Assembly: GCA_021163085.1 (NCBI GenBank)
Contig: JAGGXL010000086.1
Location: 1-10,769 of the forward strand
Direction: 5' to 3'
DNA length: 10,769 nt
Source of the DNA: Thermodesulfobacterium sp.
Lineage (GTDB): Bacteria; Desulfobacterota; Thermodesulfobacteria; Thermodesulfobacteriales; Thermodesulfobacteriaceae
A program made the position numbers and the translations under genes. Shown piece by piece: positions 1-6,225 of this stretch; position 1 is the first letter of the stretch; every line of letters starts with the position of its first letter. Below the pieces are notes generated by a model. That model saw nothing but the letters and a program-made list of their open reading frames with translations, had not been told where the DNA came from and did not search any database.

Positions 1-563
1 CCTTTTTTCCCTTCCTGCCTTTTTTCCATAAGAAATATGCTTTTAAAATGATATGTGTTATCCACTTTTTTGGATTTCATTACATAAAGATAGTAATTTT
101 TACCCAAAGAAACAGGTTTTTTTTCGGGAAAGGATTTTTCCAGTTGAGCCTTTAAAAGATTTATCTGAATCAATTTTGTCTTCTTCTTAGCCCAAGGTAA
201 GAGAAAAAAATGCATTAAAAAAGTTATTACTAAACTTATTAAAGCAAAAAGTAAAAGTGGTTTAAAAAGATCCTTTAAAGAAAAACCTAAGGAGTAAAAA
301 GCAAGAACTTCTCTTTCGTATTTAAATCGGTGTATAGCAAAAAGAACTCCCATAAAAGCTGAGAAAGTATAAATAAAAGACAAAAGCTGAAAAAATATGA
401 GAAGAAAAAGTTGAAAAATCAGTTTAAAAGATGGGGTTAATTCCAGAAATTCCTGTAATTTGATTATTCCCTGAACAAGAGTTATAATAACACCAAATAC
501 CGTGAAAAATGTCAGGGTGTAAAAAAAGTATTCTTTAAGATGATATTTCAGAAAAGTTTTCAT
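1..563 (-). CDS. LptF/LptG family LPS export permease, N-terminal part (partial)
   Basis: The reading frame starts at an ATG (561-563) and stays open for 187 codons to the left window edge, so the C-terminal part is missing. The protein has three strongly hydrophobic segments (about residues 12-34, 47-77 and 100-123). Between the second and third is a polar stretch, YEREVLAFYSLGFS (82-95), which matches the conserved cytoplasmic loop of the LptF/LptG (YjgP/YjgQ) family. After residue 130 the sequence turns hydrophilic, as expected for the start of the periplasmic beta-jellyroll domain. LptF and LptG form the membrane part of the LptB2FG transporter, which extracts LPS from the inner membrane and passes it towards LptC/LptA. 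I cannot tell LptF from LptG on this part alone. The start lacks a good Shine-Dalgarno sequence. It is divergent from hemW. Confidence 0.85.
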   Translation of the reverse strand, partial: MKTFLKYHLKEYFFYTLTFFTVFGVIITLVQGIIKLQEFLELTPSFKLIFQLFLLIFFQLLSFIYTFSAFMGVLFAIHRFKYEREVLAFYSLGFSLKDLFKPLLLFALISLVITFLMHFFLLPWAKKKTKLIQINLLKAQLEKSFPEKKPVSLGKNYYLYVMKSKKVDNTYHFKSIFLMEKRQEGKK

Positions 564-607
564 CTATCTAATTTTAAAATCTTTTTGATAAATTTGAAGA
601 AATCTTA
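564..607. promoter_or_regulatory. Divergent intergenic region with a palindromic AT-rich core
   Basis: This 44-base gap separates two divergent start codons and must hold the promoter elements for both, unless they lie inside the genes. The perfect palindrome ATTTTAAAAT (571-580) gives TAAAAT on both strands, a plausible -10 element in each direction. Towards hemW it would leave a leader of about 20 bases with a weak GAAGA (596-600) before the ATG. Towards the permease gene it would put the start site almost on the ATG. No good -35 box is visible on either side, so this is a weak call in a very AT-rich region. Confidence 0.3.
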
Positions 608-1774
608 ATGGAAAAATTAAATGCAGGTTTATATCTTCATGTGCCATTTTGTCTGAGAAAGTGTCCGTATTGTGATTTTTATTCTATCCCTGTAAAAGTT
701 ACTAAGTCTCTGGAAAAAAACTATCTAAATGCCCTAAAAATTGAGCTAACCCTATTAAAATCCTTTCTTGAAGAAAATTTTGGGATAAAAAGAATTTCTT
801 TTATCACCTTTTATGCAGGAGGCGGGACTCCATCACTTCTTTCTCCTCATTTTTACGAAAATCTTTTCGATTTTTTAGCCAAATTTTTTAAGTTTTCTCC
901 AGAAGAATTGACTTTAGAAGCTAATCCCGAAACCCTTACTTTAGAAAAAACAAAAGCTTTTTACAAAACAGGCTTTAATCGTATAAGTCTTGGGGTACAA
1001 AGTTTTTCTCAAAGAGGGTTAAAATTCTTAGGAAGACTTCACAGCGTGAAAGACAATTTAAAAGCCTTAGACTATATTCTTAAAGCTGGTTTTAAAAATT
1101 TTTCCTTAGATTTTATATTTGGATGGAAAGGTCAAGGAGAAAAGACATTAGAAAAAGAAATTTTAAAAGCTTCAGAATTTAAATCTCCCCATTTTTCTTT
1201 TTACGAGTTAACCTTAGAAAAAGGCACACCCTTTTACCAGACTTTTAAAGAGAAAAAACATTGGATAGGAGATAAAAAGTTGATAAAGTTTTATTATTTA
1301 ATTGAAAAAACTTTAGAAGCTCATGGATACAAAAGATATGAAATTTCAAATTACGCCTTACCCAAATTTAAATGCAGGCACAATCTTATATACTGGAAAA
1401 TTAAACCCTATTTAGGTTTGGGGCCCTCTGCAGTGTCAAGAGTTGAAAATCTGAGATGGGAAAACCCAAAAAATTTAAATCATTATCTCAATGCCCTTTT
1501 AAAAGAAAATAGGCTTCCTCTTAAAATAGTGGAATCTCTTGATAATTACGAACTTGCTAAGGAATACATATTTATGGGCTTGAGGCTAAAAGAAGGAATC
1601 AGTCTAAATTTATTAAAAGAAAAATTCAATTATACTATACCTGAGGTAAAAGCTGACATTCTGATAAAAAAGAATTTGATAGAAAAGAGAAAAGGAAGAA
1701 TACGACTAACCTTTGAAGGAAAACTTTTGCATAATCAGATAGTATCTTTTTTATGGAAAAGTTTATGCAATTAG
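608..1774 (+). CDS. hemW: HemW-like radical SAM heme chaperone
   Basis: This 388-residue protein belongs to the HemN/HemW radical SAM family. The iron-sulfur motif is C15-x3-C19-x2-C22 in HVPFCLRKCPYCDF. The residue after the motif is F24, where true oxygen-independent coproporphyrinogen III oxidases (HemN) have a fourth cysteine (CxxxCxxCxC); this favours HemW over HemN. Further family signs are GGGTPS (71-76), the SAM-binding ribose/GGE-like region, YEISNYA (244-250), HNLIYW (258-263), and a C-terminal winged-helix-like HemN_C domain (about 315-375). HemW binds heme and is proposed to deliver it to heme proteins such as respiratory enzymes; it is often misannotated as coproporphyrinogen oxidase. 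Length is normal. The ATG has only a weak GAAGA upstream. Its 3' end overlaps the next gene, so the two are probably cotranscribed. Confidence 0.88.
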   Translation: MEKLNAGLYLHVPFCLRKCPYCDFYSIPVKVTKSLEKNYLNALKIELTLLKSFLEENFGIKRISFITFYAGGGTPSLLSPHFYENLFDFLAKFFKFSPEELTLEANPETLTLEKTKAFYKTGFNRISLGVQSFSQRGLKFLGRLHSVKDNLKALDYILKAGFKNFSLDFIFGWKGQGEKTLEKEILKASEFKSPHFSFYELTLEKGTPFYQTFKEKKHWIGDKKLIKFYYLIEKTLEAHGYKRYEISNYALPKFKCRHNLIYWKIKPYLGLGPSAVSRVENLRWENPKNLNHYLNALLKENRLPLKIVESLDNYELAKEYIFMGLRLKEGISLNLLKEKFNYTIPEVKADILIKKNLIEKRKGRIRLTFEGKLLHNQIVSFLWKSLCN

Positions 1775-2487
1775 TCTCTACTCCATTTTTAGAGGGTGCT
1801 ATAACCGTTTATCAACCTGAAAAAGGATTTAGGTTTGGTATAGACTCTGTATTGCTGGCTAACTTTTTAAGTTTAAAACCAAAAGAGTTGATTTTAGAAA
1901 TCGGAGCAGGCTCTGGTATCATCTCCCTTATTGCCTTAAAAAAATTTCCTCATTGCAAAATTTTTGCCTTGGAGCTTAAAAATCTTTTTGTGGATTGTCT
2001 CAAAAAAAATGTTTTGGAAAATAAAATGGAAGACAGGCTTTTTGTAATTCAGGGGGATATTAAAACCTTTCCCTTTAAAAGAGAGGTATTTGATGTGATT
2101 TTTTCTAATCCTCCTTATTTTAAAGGTGAAGCAGGAAGAAAGAGTCCTTATGAAATTGAAAACATTGCAAGAAGGGACGAAGAATTTGATTTAAACGAAT
2201 TCTTAAAAAATGTCAGCTCTCTTCTCAAGAATAGAGGAAAGTTTTTTCTTGTATTTACAGCTTTAAGGCTTGCAGAGTTAATTTACTTTCTAAAAAAACA
2301 CAGGCTTGAACCAAAACTTTTAAGATTAGTCCATTCCTATCCGTCTTCAGAGGCAAAACTTGTTCTTTTATCAGCTGTTAAAAACGCAAGAGAAGAAATA
2401 AGGATACTCTCTCCCCTTTACATATACGACTCTCCAAAAGGAGATTATACAGATGAGGTAAAAAAATATTTAAGTAAAAATGCTTAA
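1753..2487 (+). CDS. trmN6: TrmN6-like tRNA1(Val) adenine-37 N6-methyltransferase
   Basis: This 244-residue SAM-dependent methyltransferase has the Rossmann motif I EIGAGSG (49-55) and the amino-methylating motif NPPYF (119-123), typical of enzymes that methylate an exocyclic amino group of adenine. The segment GFRFGIDSVLLANF (25-38) in front of motif I is characteristic of the TrmN6 (YfiC, COG4123) family, which makes m6A37 in tRNA1(Val) in E. coli. The tRNA target in this organism is inferred. The ATG at 1753 overlaps hemW by 22 bases and has no Shine-Dalgarno sequence. A second in-frame ATG at 1765 (residue 5) follows a weak GGAAAAG and would reduce the overlap to 10 bases, so the true start may be there. 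Either way the overlap suggests translational coupling to hemW. Other N6-adenine methyltransferases of the PrmC/RsmC-like superfamily are the alternative. Confidence 0.78.
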   Translation: MEKFMQLVSTPFLEGAITVYQPEKGFRFGIDSVLLANFLSLKPKELILEIGAGSGIISLIALKKFPHCKIFALELKNLFVDCLKKNVLENKMEDRLFVIQGDIKTFPFKREVFDVIFSNPPYFKGEAGRKSPYEIENIARRDEEFDLNEFLKNVSSLLKNRGKFFLVFTALRLAELIYFLKKHRLEPKLLRLVHSYPSSEAKLVLLSAVKNAREEIRILSPLYIYDSPKGDYTDEVKKYLSKNA

Positions 2488-2529
2488 GTGCTGACCAAAA
2501 TAATTCAAGTAACTTTAGAATTTAAGTAG

Positions 2530-2565
2530 TTGAAGAAAATAAAAAGCTGACTTATAGTATTAATA
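2530..2565 (+). promoter_or_regulatory. Sigma70-type promoter candidate for amrS, possibly leaderless
   Basis: TTGAAG (2530-2535) and TATAGT (2553-2558) are separated by exactly 17 bases, close to the TTGACA-N17-TATAAT consensus (4 of 6 and 5 of 6 matches). The expected transcription start, about 7 bases after the -10 box, falls at 2565-2566, on the ATG of amrS. There is no Shine-Dalgarno sequence ahead of that ATG, which fits a leaderless mRNA. The sites are seen directly; their use is inferred. Confidence 0.5.
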
Positions 2566-3581
2566 TGAAAGAAGCTTTATTTTATGAGCGCTTAGAAAAT
2601 GGAAAAGTAAGGTGTAATCTCTGTAATCATCGCTGTGTTATTTATCCAAACCACACAGGAATATGCGGGGTTAGAAAAAATCAGGAAGGTATCCTTATCT
2701 CCCTGGTTTATGGAAAGGTTGTTGCTGAACATTTAGATCCTATTGAGAAAAAACCTTTGTATCACTTTTTGCCGGGATCATGGAGCTACTCTATATCAAC
2801 TGTGGGATGCAATTTTCGTTGCGAATTTTGCCAAAACTGGGAAATTTCTCAGTATCCTCATATTTATGGCGGTATCCCAGGAACACAGACTTCTCCAAAA
2901 GAAATAGTAAAGGCTGCAAAAGCTCAAAATGCAAAAAGTATCTCTTACACATATACCGAACCCACTATCTATTTTGAGTTTGCTTATGACTGTGCTAAAC
3001 TTGCTGTAAAAGAGGGATTAAAGAATGTTTTTGTTTCAAACGGTTATATGACAAAAGAAGCCATTGACTACATAAAACCCTATCTTCACGGAATAAATGT
3101 AGATTTAAAAGCTTTTCGAGAAAAATTTTACAAAAAATTCTGCAAGGCTAAACTTCAGCCTGTTCTTGATAACCTTAAATATTTAAAATCTCAGGGTATT
3201 TGGGTAGAAGTAACCACACTTATTATTCCAGAAGAAAATGATAACCCTGCTGAATTAAGAGAACTCGCCAGATTTATAAGAAATGAGCTCGGTCCAGAAG
3301 TTCCCTGGCATATATCCCGCTTTTTCCCCAATTACAAACTTCTTAACAAACCTTTTACTCCCGAAGAAACTCTATTGAGAGCATATTACATAGGAAAAGA
3401 AGAAGGATTATACTATATTTATCTGGGTAACCTGCCAGGAAATCAGTATGAAAATACCTATTGTCCCAAGTGCAACCATTTAATTATTGAAAGGTATGGA
3501 TTTAGAGTTTTAAAAATAGATATTAAACCCGATTTAACCTGTCCCAAGTGCGGATTTTTTATACATGGAGTCTGGAGATAA
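2565..3581 (+). CDS. amrS: AmmeMemoRadiSam system radical SAM enzyme
   Basis: This 338-residue protein matches the radical SAM member of the AmmeMemoRadiSam trio (TIGR04337 type, related to pyruvate formate-lyase activating enzymes), whose reaction is not established. The start is supported by the family-like opening MKEALFYERLENGKVRC. Cysteines fall in three sets. An N-terminal set, C17, C20, C24 and C34, may hold a metal. The radical SAM motif is C82-x3-C86-x2-C89 in GCNFRCEFCQNWEIS. A C-terminal zinc-ribbon-like set has C300-x2-C303 and C326-x2-C329. The segment YGKVVAEHLDPIEKKPLYHF (49-68) is typical of the family. The usual partners, AMMECR1-like and Memo-like proteins, are not encoded in this window. 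The last 48 bases overlap the 3' end of rlmN on the other strand. Length is normal and the gene appears intact. Confidence 0.88.
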   Translation: MKEALFYERLENGKVRCNLCNHRCVIYPNHTGICGVRKNQEGILISLVYGKVVAEHLDPIEKKPLYHFLPGSWSYSISTVGCNFRCEFCQNWEISQYPHIYGGIPGTQTSPKEIVKAAKAQNAKSISYTYTEPTIYFEFAYDCAKLAVKEGLKNVFVSNGYMTKEAIDYIKPYLHGINVDLKAFREKFYKKFCKAKLQPVLDNLKYLKSQGIWVEVTTLIIPEENDNPAELRELARFIRNELGPEVPWHISRFFPNYKLLNKPFTPEETLLRAYYIGKEEGLYYIYLGNLPGNQYENTYCPKCNHLIIERYGFRVLKIDIKPDLTCPKCGFFIHGVWR

Positions 3582-4622
3582 AGATTTTAAAAGCTTTGCT
3601 CCAAGTTGCCCACAGGCAGCTTTTATTCCAAGTCCTTTGCTTTTTCTAACGGTGGTAAGTATTCTTTTTGATAAGAGATATTTTTGAAATCTCTCTACAT
3701 CCTCCTGAGAAGGTCTCTCAAAAGGAAGCTCAGGATGAGGATTAAAAGGAATAAGATTGACCTTAAAAGGATAACCTTTTAAAATCTCTGCCAGTTTTTT
3801 TGCACATTCTATGCTATCATTTACATTTTTTATAACTATATATTCTATGGTAGTTCTGCCATTTTTTATACGGGGAAATGTTTTACATACAGAAATGAGT
3901 TCTTCTACAGAATACTTTTTTGCCACAGGAATGAGCATTTTTCTTATTTCGTCTGTAGGGGCATGAAGGGATAGAGCCAAGGCAACAGGAAACTCCCTGG
4001 CAAGTATTTCTATCTCTTTAACAAGCCCAACAGTTGAAACAGTTAGTCTTTTTCTGGAATAATTAAACCCTTTGGGATGAGCAAGTATTTTTAAAGCCTT
4101 TATAAGATTTTGCAAGTTCAAAAGGGGCTCCCCCATGCCCATAAAAACTATGTTTCTTAATGGAAGTATCTTCCCTTTTTCTTTTAAATACCTTCTCACC
4201 AGAACAACTTGAGAAATTATTTCAGAAACTTCCAAATTTCTCTTAAAACCAATTTTCCCTGTAACACAAAACTTACAACCTATGGAACACCCTATTTGAG
4301 TTGAAACACAAAGGGTATAATGATCCCTCTCAGGAATCATTACAGTTTCAATTAAATTGCTATCTTTCAATCTCAGAGCAAATTTTACTGTACCATCTAT
4401 ATCTTTTTCTTTCTCAACTACTTCTGGAAGATCAAGAAAAAATTTTTCAGAGAGTTTGTTTCTTAAACTTTTAGGAAGATCTGTCATCTCTTCAAAGGTA
4501 ATAGCATTTTTACAAGTAATCCAATGAAAAACTTGTTCTCCTCTATAAGGAGGTTCTCCTAAAGAACTCATTAAATCTTTTAATTCTTCTATGCTGTAAT
4601 TTCTTAAATCAGGCTTATACAT
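3534..4622 (-). CDS. rlmN: Dual-specificity RNA methyltransferase RlmN
   Basis: RlmN is a radical SAM enzyme that methylates C2 of A2503 in 23S rRNA and, in many bacteria, A37 of some tRNAs. The 362-residue protein has the cluster motif C112-x3-C116-x2-C119 (GCSIGCKFCVTG), GMGEP (162-166) and SLHAPTDE (218-225). Two cysteines needed for the methyl-transfer mechanism are present: C337 in ACGQL, matching E. coli C355, and C105, matching E. coli C118. About 25 residues follow C337, similar to E. coli. The N-terminal part (1-95) fits the RlmN accessory domain. The ATG lies 6 bases after the serA stop with no clear Shine-Dalgarno sequence, so it is probably the last gene of the minus-strand run and coupled to serA. 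Its last 48 bases overlap amrS in the opposite direction. The related antibiotic-resistance enzyme Cfr is a less likely alternative given the housekeeping setting. Confidence 0.93.
   Translation of the reverse strand: MYKPDLRNYSIEELKDLMSSLGEPPYRGEQVFHWITCKNAITFEEMTDLPKSLRNKLSEKFFLDLPEVVEKEKDIDGTVKFALRLKDSNLIETVMIPERDHYTLCVSTQIGCSIGCKFCVTGKIGFKRNLEVSEIISQVVLVRRYLKEKGKILPLRNIVFMGMGEPLLNLQNLIKALKILAHPKGFNYSRKRLTVSTVGLVKEIEILAREFPVALALSLHAPTDEIRKMLIPVAKKYSVEELISVCKTFPRIKNGRTTIEYIVIKNVNDSIECAKKLAEILKGYPFKVNLIPFNPHPELPFERPSQEDVERFQKYLLSKRILTTVRKSKGLGIKAACGQLGAKLLKSLSPDSMYKKSALGTG
3588..3627 (+). terminator. Weak intrinsic terminator candidate behind amrS, inside rlmN
   Basis: A perfect 8-base inverted repeat (TAAAAGCT at 3588-3595, AGCTTTTA at 3618-3625) starts six bases after the amrS stop codon. 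Its 3' arm runs into TTTTATT, giving the A-tract, stem, T-tract layout of an intrinsic terminator. Only two of the eight pairs are G-C and the loop is 22 bases, although G3598-C3617 and C3599-G3616 could extend the stem past a bulge. It lies within the rlmN coding sequence on the other strand, so the repeat may be chance. Confidence 0.25.
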
Positions 4623-4628
4623 AACTTG

Positions 4629-6209
4629 TTAAACTTCCAAAGGTTTTACTAAATAAACTGTGGAAAGCTCGCTTAACTCCTTTAAAGCTGATAGTGTAGG
4701 AGGCTGATCAAGGCTGAGAAGAATCACATTTGTTTTCTTCATAGGATCCTGCCCCACATACATTCTGGAAATATTTAAATTGTGGCTTCCAAGGATAGTA
4801 CCTATTTTCCCTATTACTCCTGGTTTATCTTCATTAAAAATATAAAGCATGTGCCCTTCTGGTAAAGCATCAAGTCTGAAACCATTGATTCTGACTATAC
4901 GAGGCTCTTTCTTTCCAAAAATAGTTCCCTCAACTATTGTCTCACCTTCAGTATGTTTAACTTTTGCACTTATAAGTGAAGTAAAGTCTTCAGAAAATTC
5001 GGTTTTAGACTCTGTTATTTTTATATCTCTTTCTTTTGCTCTTATAAGGGCGTTAACATAGTTGACATCTTCTTTCAAGAAAGGAAAAAGAAGTCCTTTT
5101 ACAAAAGCCAGAGTTATAGGCTTGACATCGAGCTGAGAAATTTCACCTTTATATGTAATTTCTACCTCCTTAATAGCTCCTTCTGTAATTTGGGCAGCAA
5201 GTAAACCCATTTTTTCTGCTAAGGTTAAAACCGGAGTAATTGTTTTTAAAACTTCTGGTGGTAAAGATGGAACATTTACTGCATTCCTTATTATTCCTTT
5301 CAATAGATAATCAACTACCTGTTTTGCTATTTCTACAGCTACATTTTTTTGAGCCTCTATTGTTGAAGCTCCAAGATGAGGAGTTCCTATAAAATTTGGC
5401 AGAGAAAGTAAAGGATTATCAGGATCTACTGGTTCTTTTTCAAAAACATCAAGAGCTGCACCTGCAACTTTACCTGAGACCATAGCTTTATAAAGTGCTG
5501 ATTCATCTATAATTCCTCCTCTGGCACAATTAATGATGTAAACTCCGTCTTTCATAATAGAAAAGGCTTTTTCATCTATAAGATGATAGGTCTCCTTGGT
5601 TAAGGGTGTGTGAATGGTTATAAAGTCTGACCTTTTATAAAGTTCTTCTAAAGTAACAAGTTCAACTCCTTTTTTTTCTGCTGCTTCTGGAGAAACAAAG
5701 GGATCAAAGGCAATTACTTTCATTTCCATTGCAAGGGCTCTATCTGCCACAATGCTTCCTATTCTTCCCAGACCAATAATCCCTAAAACCTTATTGTTAA
5801 GTTCAACTCCCATAAACTTCTTTTTTTCCCATTTCCCCTGTTTTAAGGAAGCTACAGCTTGTGGAATTTTTCTTGCAAGTGCAAACAGCAATGCCAGAGT
5901 ATGCTCAGCAGCAGATAAAGTGTTCCCACCGGGGACATTCATTACCACAATACCCTTTTCATTTGCAGCCTGTAAATCTACATTGTCAAGCCCTATACCT
6001 GCCCTTCCTATAACCTTTAATTTTTTCGCTTTTTCTATAACCTCTTTTGTAATCTTGGTTGAACTTCTTATAATAATTGCATCAAATTCAGGAATTATTT
6101 CTAATAGCTCTTCTGGTGAAAGACCTGGTTTGTAAAAAACTTCTAATCCTGCATCTTTTAAAATTTGCACACCTTCTTCTGAAACAGGATCTGAGATCAA
6201 AACTTTCAT
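4629..6209 (-). CDS. serA: D-3-phosphoglycerate dehydrogenase (long form with ACT domain)
   Basis: SerA oxidises 3-phosphoglycerate to 3-phosphohydroxypyruvate with NAD, the entry step of the phosphorylated serine pathway. The 526 residues match the long bacterial form: a split substrate-binding domain, a Rossmann domain with GLGRIG (146-151) and the NAD-ribose aspartate D169, an intervening domain (about 310-445), and a C-terminal ACT domain (about 454-526) that in this family usually binds serine for feedback control. The catalytic set is complete: R230 in NCARGG, E259 in EKEP, and H278 in PHLGAST. The start is well supported by an AGGAGGT at 6219-6225. The neighbour just upstream is an aminotransferase that probably carries out the next step, with only 14 bases between them. 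The gene is intact and shows no odd composition. Confidence 0.96.
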   Translation of the reverse strand: MKVLISDPVSEEGVQILKDAGLEVFYKPGLSPEELLEIIPEFDAIIIRSSTKITKEVIEKAKKLKVIGRAGIGLDNVDLQAANEKGIVVMNVPGGNTLSAAEHTLALLFALARKIPQAVASLKQGKWEKKKFMGVELNNKVLGIIGLGRIGSIVADRALAMEMKVIAFDPFVSPEAAEKKGVELVTLEELYKRSDFITIHTPLTKETYHLIDEKAFSIMKDGVYIINCARGGIIDESALYKAMVSGKVAGAALDVFEKEPVDPDNPLLSLPNFIGTPHLGASTIEAQKNVAVEIAKQVVDYLLKGIIRNAVNVPSLPPEVLKTITPVLTLAEKMGLLAAQITEGAIKEVEITYKGEISQLDVKPITLAFVKGLLFPFLKEDVNYVNALIRAKERDIKITESKTEFSEDFTSLISAKVKHTEGETIVEGTIFGKKEPRIVRINGFRLDALPEGHMLYIFNEDKPGVIGKIGTILGSHNLNISRMYVGQDPMKKTNVILLSLDQPPTLSALKELSELSTVYLVKPLEV

Positions 6210-6218
6210 TTTCCTTCT

Positions 6219-6225
6219 ACCTCCT
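6219..6225 (-). promoter_or_regulatory. Ribosome binding site of serA, overlapping the upstream stop codon
   Basis: AGGAGGT on the minus strand lies 9 bases before the serA ATG. It shares two bases with the TAG stop codon (6224-6226) of the aminotransferase gene. Ribosomes finishing that gene would uncover or reuse this site, which suggests coupled translation of the two enzymes. Confidence 0.8.

Noticed and set aside
608..1774. Oxygen-independent coproporphyrinogen III oxidase (HemN)
   Set aside because: The motif is CxxxCxxCxF and not CxxxCxxCxC, and the protein is shorter than HemN, so HemW is the better call.
2504..2534. Imperfect hairpin (TTCAA...TTGAA) between trmN6 and amrS as a terminator
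   Set aside because: The stem is short, almost all A-T and has mismatches, and no T-run follows. It also overlaps the -35 box of the amrS promoter candidate.
2780..2977. Open frame of 65 codons on the plus strand
   Set aside because: It lies entirely inside amrS in another frame, has no ribosome binding site, and resembles no protein family I know.
4849..5061. Open frame of 70 codons on the plus strand
   Set aside because: It is antisense to serA, which is intact with all catalytic residues. Ser/Leu/Phe-rich antisense frames like this are common opposite Lys/Glu-rich genes.
5752..6135. Open frame of 127 codons on the plus strand with hydrophobic stretches
   Set aside because: It is antisense to the serA Rossmann domain. 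The apparent hydrophobicity comes from reading the complement of Lys/Glu-rich codons.
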